DNA of 9,310 nt from Clostridia bacterium (GCA_900763885.1 CAAFLY010000082.1:1-9310); one strand, 5' to 3'. Shown: positions 1 through 6,219, numbered from the stretch's first letter. The notes: generated from the letters alone by a model not told the origin. Numbers and translations are program-made.

Positions 1-34
1 AAAAAACGGGAGGATTTTTTGTCTCTCGTTTTTT
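1..34 (+). terminator. Probable rho-independent terminator of an upstream gene
   Basis: Bases 1-12 (A6 followed by CGGGAG) pair with 23-34 (CTCTCG followed by T6) in a 12-bp stem with one G:U pair and a 10-base loop. The stem ends in a run of six T. This is the usual shape of an intrinsic terminator whose A-tract pairs with its U-tract, and it could work in both directions. The gene it would terminate lies left of the window and cannot be seen. Confidence 0.6.
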
Positions 35-44
35 CGTTGTAACC

Positions 45-73
45 TTGCCTTTTGACGCCAAATGCGGTATAAT
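45..73 (+). promoter_or_regulatory. Sigma-A type promoter of the UPF0371 gene
   Basis: A perfect -10 box TATAAT lies at 68-73. A partial -35 box TTGCCT lies at 45-50, giving a 17-base spacer. Transcription would start near 80, leaving a leader of about 68 bases before the ATG at 148. A closer match to TTGACA (TTGACG at 52-57) is only 10 bases from the -10 box and is too near to serve. Confidence 0.6.
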
Positions 74-147
74 ATTGTGGATTTGATTTTTTCTTTGGAA
101 TTTCATCGGATTCTGATACGCAGGATCGTAAGAGAGGCAGGATTATT

Positions 148-1629
148 ATGAAGCTCGGGTTTGACAACGACAAATACAACCGATTGCAGACGGAAAAGAT
201 ACTCGACCGGATCTCCCATTTCGGCGGCAAGCTGTATCTCGAATTCGGCGGCAAGCTCTTTGACGACTACCACGCGTCCAGGGTACTTCCCGGATTCCGC
301 CCCGACAGCAAGATCAATATGCTCATGCAGCTGCGCGACCAGGCAGAGATCGTGATCGTGGTGTCCGCAACCGCCATCGAGCAGAACAAAATGCGCTCCG
401 ATCTCGGGATCACCTACGACATGGACGCACTGCGGCTCATGGACGCGTTCCGTGAGCGAGGATTGTACGTCGGCAGCGTCGTCATCACGCAGTACGCCGG
501 TCAGCCCTCCGCGGACGCGTTCATCAAACGGCTCCATGCGCTCGGCATCCGCGTATTCAAGCATTATGTGATCCCCGGCTACCCGACGAATCTGCGCACG
601 ATCCTCTCCGACGACGGCTACGGCAGAAACGAATACATCGAAACGGAACGCTCCCTCATCGTCGTCACGGCGCCCGGTCCCGGCAGCGGCAAAATGGCGA
701 CCTGTCTCTCTCAGCTCTACCACGACAATCAGCGCGGACTGAAATCCGGCTACGCGAAATTCGAGACGTTCCCGATCTGGAATCTCTCGATCTCCCACCC
801 GGTCAATATCGCCTATGAAGCGGCTACGGTGGATCTCGGCGACGTAAACATGATCGATCCGTTCCATCTTGAGGCGTACGGCGTGACGACGGTCAACTAC
901 AACCGCGATATCGAGATCTTCCCGGTCCTGCGCCAGCTCTTTGAGGGGATCTACGGCAGGTGTCCGTACCAGTCGCCGACCGATATGGGCGTCAATATGG
1001 CGGGATACTGCATCTACGACGACGACGCGGTATCAGAAGCCGCCCGCATGGAGATCATCCGCCGGTACTACGACTGTCTCGTGAAGAAAACGAAGGGAAC
1101 GGTCGGCGTGGATACGATCTACAAGGCGGAGCTGCTCATGAAACGCGCCGGACTTACGGCAAGCGACCGCAAAACCGTTCCTGCCGCGCTCGATCGTGCT
1201 GCCGCCACGGACGGTCCCTGCGCCGCCATGGAGCTTGCGGACGGCACCATCGTCACCGGCAAAACCTCCGATCTCTTAGGCGCGTCGGCGGCGGTACTGC
1301 TCAACGCGCTCAAGGTCTACGCCGGGATCCCGGATGAAACGCACCTCATCGCGCCCTCCGTCATCGAGCCGATCTGCCGCCTGAAAACGGAGCATCTCGG
1401 CTGTCACAATCCCCGTCTCCACGCAGACGAGATCCTCGTCGCCCTGTCCATCTGCGCAGCCGACAACGAAAACGCGCGCCGCGCCTTTGACTGTCTGCCC
1501 ATGCTTCGGGACTGCGAGGCCCATTCGACCGTCATCGTCTCCCATGTGGACGCCGACACCTTCCGCAAGCTCGGCATCCATCTGACCTGCGAACCGGTAT
1601 ACGGCACAAAAAAGCTGTATCACCGATAA
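148..1629 (+). CDS. UPF0371 (DUF1846) family protein
   Basis: This 493-residue protein matches the usual length and recognisable blocks of the UPF0371/DUF1846 family: the N-terminal GFDNDKY block, LYLEFGGKLFDDYHASRVLPGF around residues 29-50, and an APGPGSGK segment at about 175-182 that resembles a nucleotide-binding P-loop. The family is widespread in Firmicutes and some Actinobacteria; structures exist but, as far as I know, no reaction is firmly established. No signal peptide or membrane segment is seen, so it should be cytoplasmic. The start is supported by an AGAGAGG-type ribosome binding site about 10 bases upstream and by family conservation from the first residues. It appears to be a single-gene unit with its own promoter; the next gene also has its own. 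It is intact. The family call is firm; the biochemical role is unknown. Confidence 0.93.
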   Translation: MKLGFDNDKYNRLQTEKILDRISHFGGKLYLEFGGKLFDDYHASRVLPGFRPDSKINMLMQLRDQAEIVIVVSATAIEQNKMRSDLGITYDMDALRLMDAFRERGLYVGSVVITQYAGQPSADAFIKRLHALGIRVFKHYVIPGYPTNLRTILSDDGYGRNEYIETERSLIVVTAPGPGSGKMATCLSQLYHDNQRGLKSGYAKFETFPIWNLSISHPVNIAYEAATVDLGDVNMIDPFHLEAYGVTTVNYNRDIEIFPVLRQLFEGIYGRCPYQSPTDMGVNMAGYCIYDDDAVSEAARMEIIRRYYDCLVKKTKGTVGVDTIYKAELLMKRAGLTASDRKTVPAALDRAAATDGPCAAMELADGTIVTGKTSDLLGASAAVLLNALKVYAGIPDETHLIAPSVIEPICRLKTEHLGCHNPRLHADEILVALSICAADNENARRAFDCLPMLRDCEAHSTVIVSHVDADTFRKLGIHLTCEPVYGTKKLYHR

Positions 1630-1654
1630 TCCGCGCGGTTTTTCATAAAAAATT

Positions 1655-1731
1655 GCCGTACAGGACTTTCCCTTTTGGTACGAATATGATATAATATCTT
1701 ATATCCTATCGTATCCGGAACCCTGTACGGC
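1655..1731. repeat. Wide inverted repeat enclosing a promoter
   Basis: GCCGTACAGG at 1655-1664 is the exact reverse complement of CCTGTACGGC at 1722-1731. The 10-bp arms are 57 bases apart. The enclosed segment holds the extended -10 promoter of the next gene, and the right arm is followed by a T-rich stretch (TTTCTTATT). In read-through RNA from the UPF0371 gene the arms could form a long-loop hairpin that might act as a terminator. In DNA they could be two half-sites for a looping regulator. No target-site duplication typical of a small transposon was found. Confidence 0.5.
1687..1695 (+). promoter_or_regulatory. Extended -10 promoter of the transglutaminase-like gene
   Basis: TGATATAAT at 1687-1695 is a perfect extended -10 element. 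The hexamer 17 bases upstream (TTTCCC, 1667-1672) is a poor -35, as is common when TGn precedes the -10 box. The transcription start would be near 1702, about 90 bases before the ATG at 1793, and the promoter sits between the arms of the 1655-1731 inverted repeat. Confidence 0.6.
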
Positions 1732-1751
1732 TTTCTTATTGTATTTTATCG

Positions 1752-1758
1752 AAAGGAG
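1752..1758 (+). promoter_or_regulatory. Strong but misplaced ribosome binding site AAAGGAG
   Basis: AAAGGAG is the only strong Shine-Dalgarno sequence ahead of the transglutaminase-like gene, yet the first in-frame ATG (1793) lies 34 bases beyond it. No in-frame ATG, GTG or TTG occurs at the proper 5-10 base distance. The in-frame TTG at 1739 lies upstream of the site. An out-of-frame GTG at 1776 opens only a 22-codon frame. The actual start of the gene is therefore uncertain. Confidence 0.5.
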
Positions 1759-1792
1759 CGCGACGCGGAGAACCTGTGTCGCCACATATTCT

Positions 1793-2911
1793 ATGCCGCT
1801 TTGGCTGTCTGTTGTTTTTCTTGCCATATCTGTCTGCGCCCTGATCCTTACCGCCGTTTTTCTGCACAGTAAGGCGCTGAAGGTCGTTTTTCTCTTTGCA
1901 TGGGGTACGGCAATCCTCTTTTTCGCGGGATATGCGGCGCTGACTGTACTGCTTGCGGACGTTTACCCCGCACCGCATCAGAATGTAGACGACGCGATCC
2001 TTGCTGAGGCACACGAACGCGCCGATCCCTATATCCTGCGCGCAAAGGAGGAGATGGCGCTCCTGCCAATGGCTGCAGAGGACAGCGGGGAACCGGAGCC
2101 GTATCTGTCGTTCTCCTTTGTGCCGCCCTGCGCGTACGACACGCTGACGGATGCGCAGAAGGCTTTGTACGACGAGGTTTTGCCGAAGATCGCCGCCATT
2201 GAGGATTTCACGTACCGCGCGGACGAATACGGCTATGACACGCTGAACGATCTGCTGCTTGTGTCCACAGCGATCGACGAGGATCACCCGGAATATGAGA
2301 TCTATTATCAGATCGTGGACGTTATCGCGGACGACGAGCGGACAACGGAATCGCTGCGCTCCTATTACTATATGCCGGCAAACAGCTCCGCAGAGATCAC
2401 GACGCCGGAGGAAAAGGATGCGCTGCGGCACGAGCTTGCCGTATTTGACGCGGTATGTGATCTGGTCGCAGCGGCGATCCCGGAAGACGCGACGACGTAC
2501 GACAAATACCGCTTCCTCGCCTCCTACATCACCCTCGTCACCGATTACGACGACGACTTTATGGGCGGTATACAGATCGGCACGGCGTACGGCGCGATTT
2601 TAGGCGGCCGCTCGATCTGCGAGGGCTATTCGGTCGGGTTCCGGTATCTCTGCCAGAAAGCGGATCTGTGGTGCGAGCTGGTGACCGGCCTGGCCGGCGA
2701 TATGTCGCACGCGTGGAATCTTGTGCGGGTGTCGAACGGCACATACCACGTGGACGTCACCTGGTCGGACAACGGGTATACGCCCGGCACACACGGCTGG
2801 TACAATTATTTTATGCTGTCGCAGGGAGCGATTGTCGCCGATCACGTGATCACGGACGGGACTATGGCGACCGGAAAGCTCTATCCGAAGCCCTTCCCCG
2901 TTTACGGCTGA
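1793..2911 (+). CDS. Membrane-anchored transglutaminase-like protein
   Basis: From the ATG at 1793 the protein has 372 residues. Two hydrophobic helices lie near residues 4-25 and 30-52, joined by a short basic loop (HSKALK). By the positive-inside rule the loop is cytoplasmic and the large C-terminal part is outside. The C-terminal third is a transglutaminase-core-like domain: Cys276 in GRSICEGYS, His306 in MSHAWN and Asp321 in HVDVTW form the expected Cys-His-Asp set, with Trp in the typical places. In bacteria such domains are usually cysteine proteases or peptide-crosslinking enzymes at the cell surface; the substrate here is unknown. The acidic linker (about 55-240) matches nothing I recognise. 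The frame stays open upstream to a TTG at 1739, but that start lacks a ribosome binding site. The gene has its own promoter and converges on the MarR gene, sharing 10 bases at the 3' ends. Confidence 0.85.
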   Translation: MPLWLSVVFLAISVCALILTAVFLHSKALKVVFLFAWGTAILFFAGYAALTVLLADVYPAPHQNVDDAILAEAHERADPYILRAKEEMALLPMAAEDSGEPEPYLSFSFVPPCAYDTLTDAQKALYDEVLPKIAAIEDFTYRADEYGYDTLNDLLLVSTAIDEDHPEYEIYYQIVDVIADDERTTESLRSYYYMPANSSAEITTPEEKDALRHELAVFDAVCDLVAAAIPEDATTYDKYRFLASYITLVTDYDDDFMGGIQIGTAYGAILGGRSICEGYSVGFRYLCQKADLWCELVTGLAGDMSHAWNLVRVSNGTYHVDVTWSDNGYTPGTHGWYNYFMLSQGAIVADHVITDGTMATGKLYPKPFPVYG

Positions 2912-3393
2912 TCCTCACCCTGACCGGAGCCGTCAGGCGGGACAGCGGTGAATGCTTCAAAATCCGCGAACTGCTCTGCCTCTCCGAGGATCTTCTGCAG
3001 TATCTCCCCGAAGCGTTCGAGCTGCTCTGCGGTGAATCGCTTTTCGTTCTCCCGTATAAACGCGCGGAAGCTGTCCTCGTACAGATGGATGTAGCGGTAG
3101 TATTTCTCCGTGAGCGTGAGCCGCCATTCGCGCTTGTCATCCTCGGAGGGGCTTTTCTCCACGTAGCCCTTCTGCTCCAGTGAGTGGATCTTATACGTAG
3201 CGTTGGAACGGGATATGCCGATAAAATCCGCGAATTCGCTGATGGTCGGCTTGTCCAGCGAATGGATCACCTCAACGGCAAAAACCTCCATGGCGGTCAG
3301 GCTGCCCTCCCGTTCCCGGACCACGGCAAATATACGTTTGTAAAAATGCAGGCGCAGGAGGTTGGTGATCTGCAACAGTTCTTCTTCCAGCAT
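2902..3393 (-). CDS. MarR-family transcriptional regulator
   Basis: This 163-residue protein has the MarR layout: N-terminal dimerisation helix, winged helix-turn-helix at about 45-98 (SEFADFIGISRSNATYKIHSLEQ as the HTH, then the wing with SPSEDDKREWRLTLTEKY), and a C-terminal helix pair. Asp86 and Arg88 occupy the conserved wing positions. It would act as a dimeric DNA-binding repressor, often relieved by a small ligand. The tail after residue 145 is acidic, polar and unlike the family core. On the minus strand GGAG lies about 9 bases before the ATG, and a very good promoter with an embedded palindrome lies upstream, arguing for autoregulation. Its tail overlaps the convergent transglutaminase-like gene. 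It is divergent from the HAD/PHP operon, so that operon is a possible second target. The ligand cannot be inferred. Confidence 0.9.
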   Translation of the reverse strand: MLEEELLQITNLLRLHFYKRIFAVVREREGSLTAMEVFAVEVIHSLDKPTISEFADFIGISRSNATYKIHSLEQKGYVEKSPSEDDKREWRLTLTEKYYRYIHLYEDSFRAFIRENEKRFTAEQLERFGEILQKILGEAEQFADFEAFTAVPPDGSGQGEDQP

Positions 3394-3414
3394 GGGTATG
3401 ACTCCGTTCGGTTT

Positions 3415-3435
3415 TACAATATCCTACACATTGTA
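3415..3435. promoter_or_regulatory. Candidate MarR operator (palindrome over the -10 box)
   Basis: TACAAT at 3415-3420 and ATTGTA at 3430-3435 are exact inverted copies separated by 9 bases, giving a 21-bp site with half-site centres 15 bases apart. The right half-site is itself the -10 box of the marR promoter on the minus strand. MarR-type dimers usually bind palindromes of this size and often repress their own gene by covering the -10 or start region. Binding by this particular regulator is inferred from position. Confidence 0.55.
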
Positions 3436-3458
3436 CCATGCCGGCCGGGGAAAGTCAA
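3430..3458 (-). promoter_or_regulatory. Promoter of the marR gene
   Basis: On the minus strand TTGACT (3458-3453) and TACAAT (3435-3430) are separated by exactly 17 bases. TGG directly before TACAAT makes an extended -10. The start point would lie near 3423, inside the palindrome, giving a leader of about 30 bases. Confidence 0.75.
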
Positions 3459-3468
3459 CCGTTCCGCC

Positions 3469-3516
3469 ATATTTTCACATGGAAAAGGCGCATATCGTTT
3501 TCACAAGGATTTTTCC
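3469..3516. repeat. Short direct and inverted repeats between divergent promoters
   Basis: TTTTCACA occurs at 3472-3479 and again at 3498-3505, 26 bases apart, each copy preceded by CATAT within 0-2 bases of spacing. GGAAAA at 3481-3486 is mirrored by TTTTCC at 3511-3516. These lie just upstream of the -35 box of the HAD operon promoter, where an activator or repressor could bind. The repeats are short and AT-rich, so chance is possible. Confidence 0.3.
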
Positions 3517-3525
3517 ATTTTCCTC

Positions 3526-3554
3526 TTGCACTCCGCGGCGATTTGTTGTATACT
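3526..3554 (+). promoter_or_regulatory. Promoter of the HAD-PHP-propeller operon
   Basis: TTGCAC at 3526-3531 and TATACT at 3549-3554 are spaced by 17 bases, each differing from consensus at one or two positions. The start would be near 3561, with a leader of about 30 bases before the ATG at 3590. Confidence 0.7.
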
Positions 3555-3589
3555 GAAGGCTGTAATTCATCAAGAGGTCAGGAAGAAGT

Positions 3590-4228
3590 ATGTACGACAG
3601 CATTTTATTCGATTTGGACGGCACGCTGTGGGACGCGACGCACGTGACCGCAGAGATTTGGCCGACCGTTCTGGCGCGTCATCCGGAGGTACACCGCACC
3701 GTCACCATGGAGGATATTCGATCCTATATGGGACGCACCAACGAGGAGCTTGCGAACGTGCTGTTTCCGGATATGCCCTACGACAAGGCGTACGGTCTCA
3801 TGATGGAATCCTGCGCGGTCGAAAACGAGCTGCTTCTGGCACACGGCGGCAGACTGTATCCGGATATTCCGCAGGTGCTTGCAGCTCTTTGTGCGCGATA
3901 TCCCCTTTTTATCGTATCAAACTGCCAGTCGGGCTATATTGAGGCGTTTCTGACGCATCACGGGCTGTCCCGGTATTTTCATGACTACACCTGCTCCGGC
4001 GACACCGGTATGAAAAAGGCGGACAACATACGGCTGCTGCGGGATAAATACGCGCTGCGCTCCTCTCTCTATGTCGGCGATACCCGCTTCGATGAGGAAG
4101 CCGCGCGCGCGTCCGGCTGTGATTTCTGCTATGTGACATGGGGATTCGGCTCCGTCACGGCTCCCGATCGCACCTGCCATACACCCATGGAGCTGTGCTC
4201 TCTGCTCACAAAGGAGGAAACCCTATGA
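3590..4228 (+). CDS. HAD-superfamily hydrolase (phosphoglycolate phosphatase-like)
   Basis: This 212-residue protein carries all four haloacid dehalogenase motifs: DLDGTLWD with Asp8 (nucleophile) and Asp10 (acid/base), Ser110 in IVSNCQ, Lys142/Lys143 in GMKKADN, and Asp164 with Asp168 in YVGDTRFDEE. The helical stretch at about 15-90 is the C1-type cap, placing it with the phosphoglycolate phosphatase and beta-phosphoglucomutase-like group. It should remove phosphate from a small sugar phosphate or similar metabolite in the cytoplasm, with Mg2+. The first residues and an AGGAAG site ahead of the ATG fix the start. Its stop overlaps the next start as ATGA, so translation of the two is probably coupled. 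The exact substrate cannot be told; a mutase is less likely from the short length. Confidence 0.9.
   Translation: MYDSILFDLDGTLWDATHVTAEIWPTVLARHPEVHRTVTMEDIRSYMGRTNEELANVLFPDMPYDKAYGLMMESCAVENELLLAHGGRLYPDIPQVLAALCARYPLFIVSNCQSGYIEAFLTHHGLSRYFHDYTCSGDTGMKKADNIRLLRDKYALRSSLYVGDTRFDEEAARASGCDFCYVTWGFGSVTAPDRTCHTPMELCSLLTKEETL
4210..4217 (+). promoter_or_regulatory. Ribosome binding site AAAGGAGG that sets the PHP gene start
   Basis: A perfect AAAGGAGG lies inside the end of the HAD gene, 7 bases before the ATG at 4225. It decides between this ATG and the in-frame ATG at 4138, which would add 29 residues unlike anything in the family. Confidence 0.8.
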
Positions 4229-5031
4229 TTTTCCAGAATTTACATACCCACACGATCTTCTCCGACGGAAAGAACACCCCCGATGAGATGATCGAAGCCG
4301 CCATCGAAAAGGACTTTGACGTGCTTGGCTTCTCGGATCACAGTCCGATGCCCTTCCCCTGCTCCTGGAACGTGCCTCTCGTGCGGATCCCGGAATATCG
4401 CGAAACGATCCGTTCTCTTGCCGAGAGGTATCGGGACAAAATCGAAATCGCGCTCGGACTGGAGGTCGATCGGTTCACGCTGCCCCTTGCGGACAGGTAC
4501 GACTACACCATCGGCAGCACGCATTATCTCTGCAAGGACGGGGTATATTTGGAAATTGACCACAGTCGGGAACGGCAGGAGGCTTCCATCCGTGAGCATT
4601 TCTCCGGCGATCCCATTGCATACGCACGCCATTACTGGGAAACGGTCGCCGCGGGCATCCGAATCCACCGCCCAAGCATTGTGGGTCATGTCGATGTGAT
4701 CACGAAGTTCTCCCTCATGCCGGAGGACGATCCCAAATACCGCGCCCTTGCTCTGGAGGGAGTCGACGCGCTGCTGCCCCTGTGCGATCTTTTTGAGGTG
4801 AACTCCGGCGCCATCTCCCGCGGATACCGTACCGTTCCCTATCCCGCAGACTGGCTGATCCGCCATCTCGCTTCCCGCGGCGCACGATTCACGCTCTCCT
4901 CCGACTGCCACAACGCGCCGGATCTCGACTGCCACTACCGGGAATCGCTCGCCATGCTCCAGGCAAACGGTGTGCACACGCTCTGGCAGTACCACGGCGG
5001 CAGCTTTTCGGAATATCCGATTATGGAATAA
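4225..5031 (+). CDS. PHP-domain phosphatase, histidinol-phosphatase-like
   Basis: With the ATG at 4225 the protein has 268 residues, the usual size for HisJ/HisK-type histidinol-phosphatases. The PHP metal ligands are visible: His7 and His9 in LHTHT, Asp14 nearby, His39 in GFSDHSP, Glu80 in LGLEVDR, His100 in IGSTHY, His155 in VGHVDV, and Asp227 with His229 in SSDCHN. Such enzymes use a three-metal centre to hydrolyse phosphomonoesters in the cytoplasm. The classical substrate is L-histidinol phosphate, but no other his gene is visible, and many relatives act on other phosphates. The gene overlaps the HAD gene by four bases and is followed after 15 bases by the propeller gene, so all three form one operon. 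The fold and active site are firm; the substrate is not. Confidence 0.88.
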   Translation: MIFQNLHTHTIFSDGKNTPDEMIEAAIEKDFDVLGFSDHSPMPFPCSWNVPLVRIPEYRETIRSLAERYRDKIEIALGLEVDRFTLPLADRYDYTIGSTHYLCKDGVYLEIDHSRERQEASIREHFSGDPIAYARHYWETVAAGIRIHRPSIVGHVDVITKFSLMPEDDPKYRALALEGVDALLPLCDLFEVNSGAISRGYRTVPYPADWLIRHLASRGARFTLSSDCHNAPDLDCHYRESLAMLQANGVHTLWQYHGGSFSEYPIME

Positions 5032-5046
5032 ACAGGAGGTTTCCTT

Positions 5047-6084
5047 ATGCACCACATCCAAAAACCGGTATTCTCCGGATATTATAACACCGGCCATTGT
5101 CAGGGCATCGCGCTCGATCCGGTGCGGCAGTACATCTATTATTCGTTCACGACCGCGATTGTCAAGACGGACTGGGAGGGCAATCTCATCGGCAGTGCGT
5201 ACGGTCTGCTCGGCCATCTCGGCTGTATCGATTTCTGCGACACGGACGGCAGGGTGTACGGCTCCCTCGAATACAAAAACGACGCGATTGGCCGTGGAAT
5301 ACTCGCTCGTCTTGGAAAGGACGCTGTGGAGGACGCATTCTACATCGCGATTTTCGACGTAGATAAGCTCGATCGTCCCAATATGGACGCGGTAGCCGAT
5401 GGGATCATGACCGCGGTGTGGCTCCGGGACGTGGTGGAAGACTACAAGGCGATCCTTCCGGACGGCACGGCGCATCGATACGGGTGCAGCGGTATTGACG
5501 GATTGACGGTCGCGCCCGCTTTCGGGGGATCGGCGGCGGACGCGTGCGTGTATGTGGCGTATGGCATATACGGAGACGTGAACCGGACGGACAACGACCA
5601 TCAGGTGATCCTCTGCTACGACCGCGCGTCGCTTGCCGGATATGCCAAACCGATCCGTCAGGACGCCATGCACAAAAGCGGTCCCGCAGGGCCGGAGCAC
5701 AAATACTTCGTCTACACCGGCAATACCGTCTACGGCGTGCAGAATCTCGAATATGACGCGGCAAGCGGGAATTTCTTCCTCTGCGTTTATACGGGACAAA
5801 AACCAGCGTTCCCCAATCCGCCGCTGTTCGTTGTCGACGGGCACAAAATGCCGGTCGTGCAGCCGCTCACCGGACTTACGGAATCGGGCGAGACACTCTC
5901 TCTGACCGCGGACACCGGCCTTGCGGGACTGGCGTTCCCCCATGGCTCGACGGGCTTTTACGCGTATGGCGACGGACAGTTTGCCGTATCCATCGACGGT
6001 CACGCGCCGGAGGGATATTACACAAACGTCGTGCCATACCGCTATAATAACAGCGTGGACGGCGCGTTTGTGGCTGCGGAATGA
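5047..6084 (+). CDS. Unrecognised protein, probable beta-propeller
   Basis: This 345-residue protein is not one I can assign to a named family. It starts without a signal peptide or membrane helix, so it is predicted cytoplasmic. The composition (many Gly, Tyr, Asp and Val; few long helices) and repeated strand-turn units suggest a beta-propeller: GIALDPVRQYIYYSF, TDWEGNLIG, IDFCDTDGRVYGSLEY, GVQNLEYDAASGNFFLCVY and GLAGLAFPHGSTGFYAYGD each read as a blade strand followed by an Asp/Gly turn. His17-Cys18-Gln19-Gly20 and the GHLGC at 56-60 are candidate site residues. AGGAGGT lies 6 bases before the ATG, and the gene follows the PHP gene by 15 bases, so it belongs to that operon. It may be a lactonase-like or sugar-phosphate-binding partner of the two phosphatases, but that is a guess. 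A weak hairpin follows the stop. Confidence 0.75.
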   Translation: MHHIQKPVFSGYYNTGHCQGIALDPVRQYIYYSFTTAIVKTDWEGNLIGSAYGLLGHLGCIDFCDTDGRVYGSLEYKNDAIGRGILARLGKDAVEDAFYIAIFDVDKLDRPNMDAVADGIMTAVWLRDVVEDYKAILPDGTAHRYGCSGIDGLTVAPAFGGSAADACVYVAYGIYGDVNRTDNDHQVILCYDRASLAGYAKPIRQDAMHKSGPAGPEHKYFVYTGNTVYGVQNLEYDAASGNFFLCVYTGQKPAFPNPPLFVVDGHKMPVVQPLTGLTESGETLSLTADTGLAGLAFPHGSTGFYAYGDGQFAVSIDGHAPEGYYTNVVPYRYNNSVDGAFVAAE

Positions 6085-6087
6085 TTC

Positions 6088-6110
6088 GGTGGATTTCTCC
6101 ATATCTTTTT
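6088..6110 (+). terminator. Weak candidate terminator after the propeller gene
   Basis: TGGA at 6090-6093 pairs with TCCA at 6098-6101 around a 4-base loop, extendable by one G:U pair, and a T5 run begins five bases later at 6106. The stem is short and the T-run is offset, so termination is likely partial and some transcripts may continue into the next gene. Confidence 0.25.
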
Positions 6111-6122
6111 GTGCAGAATCTC

Positions 6123-6151
6123 TGGACAAGGCGCGGGAAATATGGTACAAT
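6123..6151 (+). promoter_or_regulatory. Promoter of the Gfo/Idh/MocA gene
   Basis: TGGACA at 6123-6128 (five of six matches to TTGACA) and TACAAT at 6146-6151 are separated by 17 bases, with TGG before TACAAT giving an extended -10. The start would be near 6158, leaving a leader of about 62 bases. The -10 context (TGGTACAAT) is identical to that of the marR promoter. Confidence 0.75.
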
Positions 6152-6163
6152 AGGGACAAAACC

Positions 6164-6218
6164 AATTCTCTCGCGGAGGTGTACCGGCGGGAGCGGAATT
6201 TCTCTATCGGAGGTTTAC
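6164..6218 (+). repeat. Imperfect tandem repeat with duplicated ribosome binding site
   Basis: AATTCTCTCGCGGAGGTGTAC at 6164-6184 recurs as an AATTTCTCTATCGGAGGTTTAC-like copy at 6197-6218, about 33 bases on. Each holds a GGAGGT Shine-Dalgarno motif; only the second is correctly placed before the ATG at 6220. The first is followed immediately by a GTG at 6179 that opens a 17-codon frame overlapping the main start, but the spacing is too short for normal initiation. Confidence 0.45.
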
Positions 6219-6219
6219 T

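Noticed and set aside
103..867. 254-codon minus-strand frame opposite the UPF0371 gene
   Set aside because: It is also codon-on-codon antisense to a strongly conserved gene, with no recognisable domain and no start signals.
1631..1643. CCGCGCGG followed by T5 as a terminator of the UPF0371 gene
   Set aside because: The palindrome leaves a two-base loop at most, so a stable hairpin cannot form; only a weak role is possible.
1736..2431. 231-codon minus-strand frame opposite the transglutaminase-like gene
   Set aside because: The composition is highly Arg/Cys-rich without a domain, and the sense strand encodes membrane helices and a catalytic triad.
4138..4224. N-terminal extension of the PHP protein from the ATG at 4138
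   Set aside because: It overlaps the HAD gene by 91 bases, lacks a ribosome binding site, and adds residues before the LHTHT metal motif that normally lies at the N-terminus of this family.
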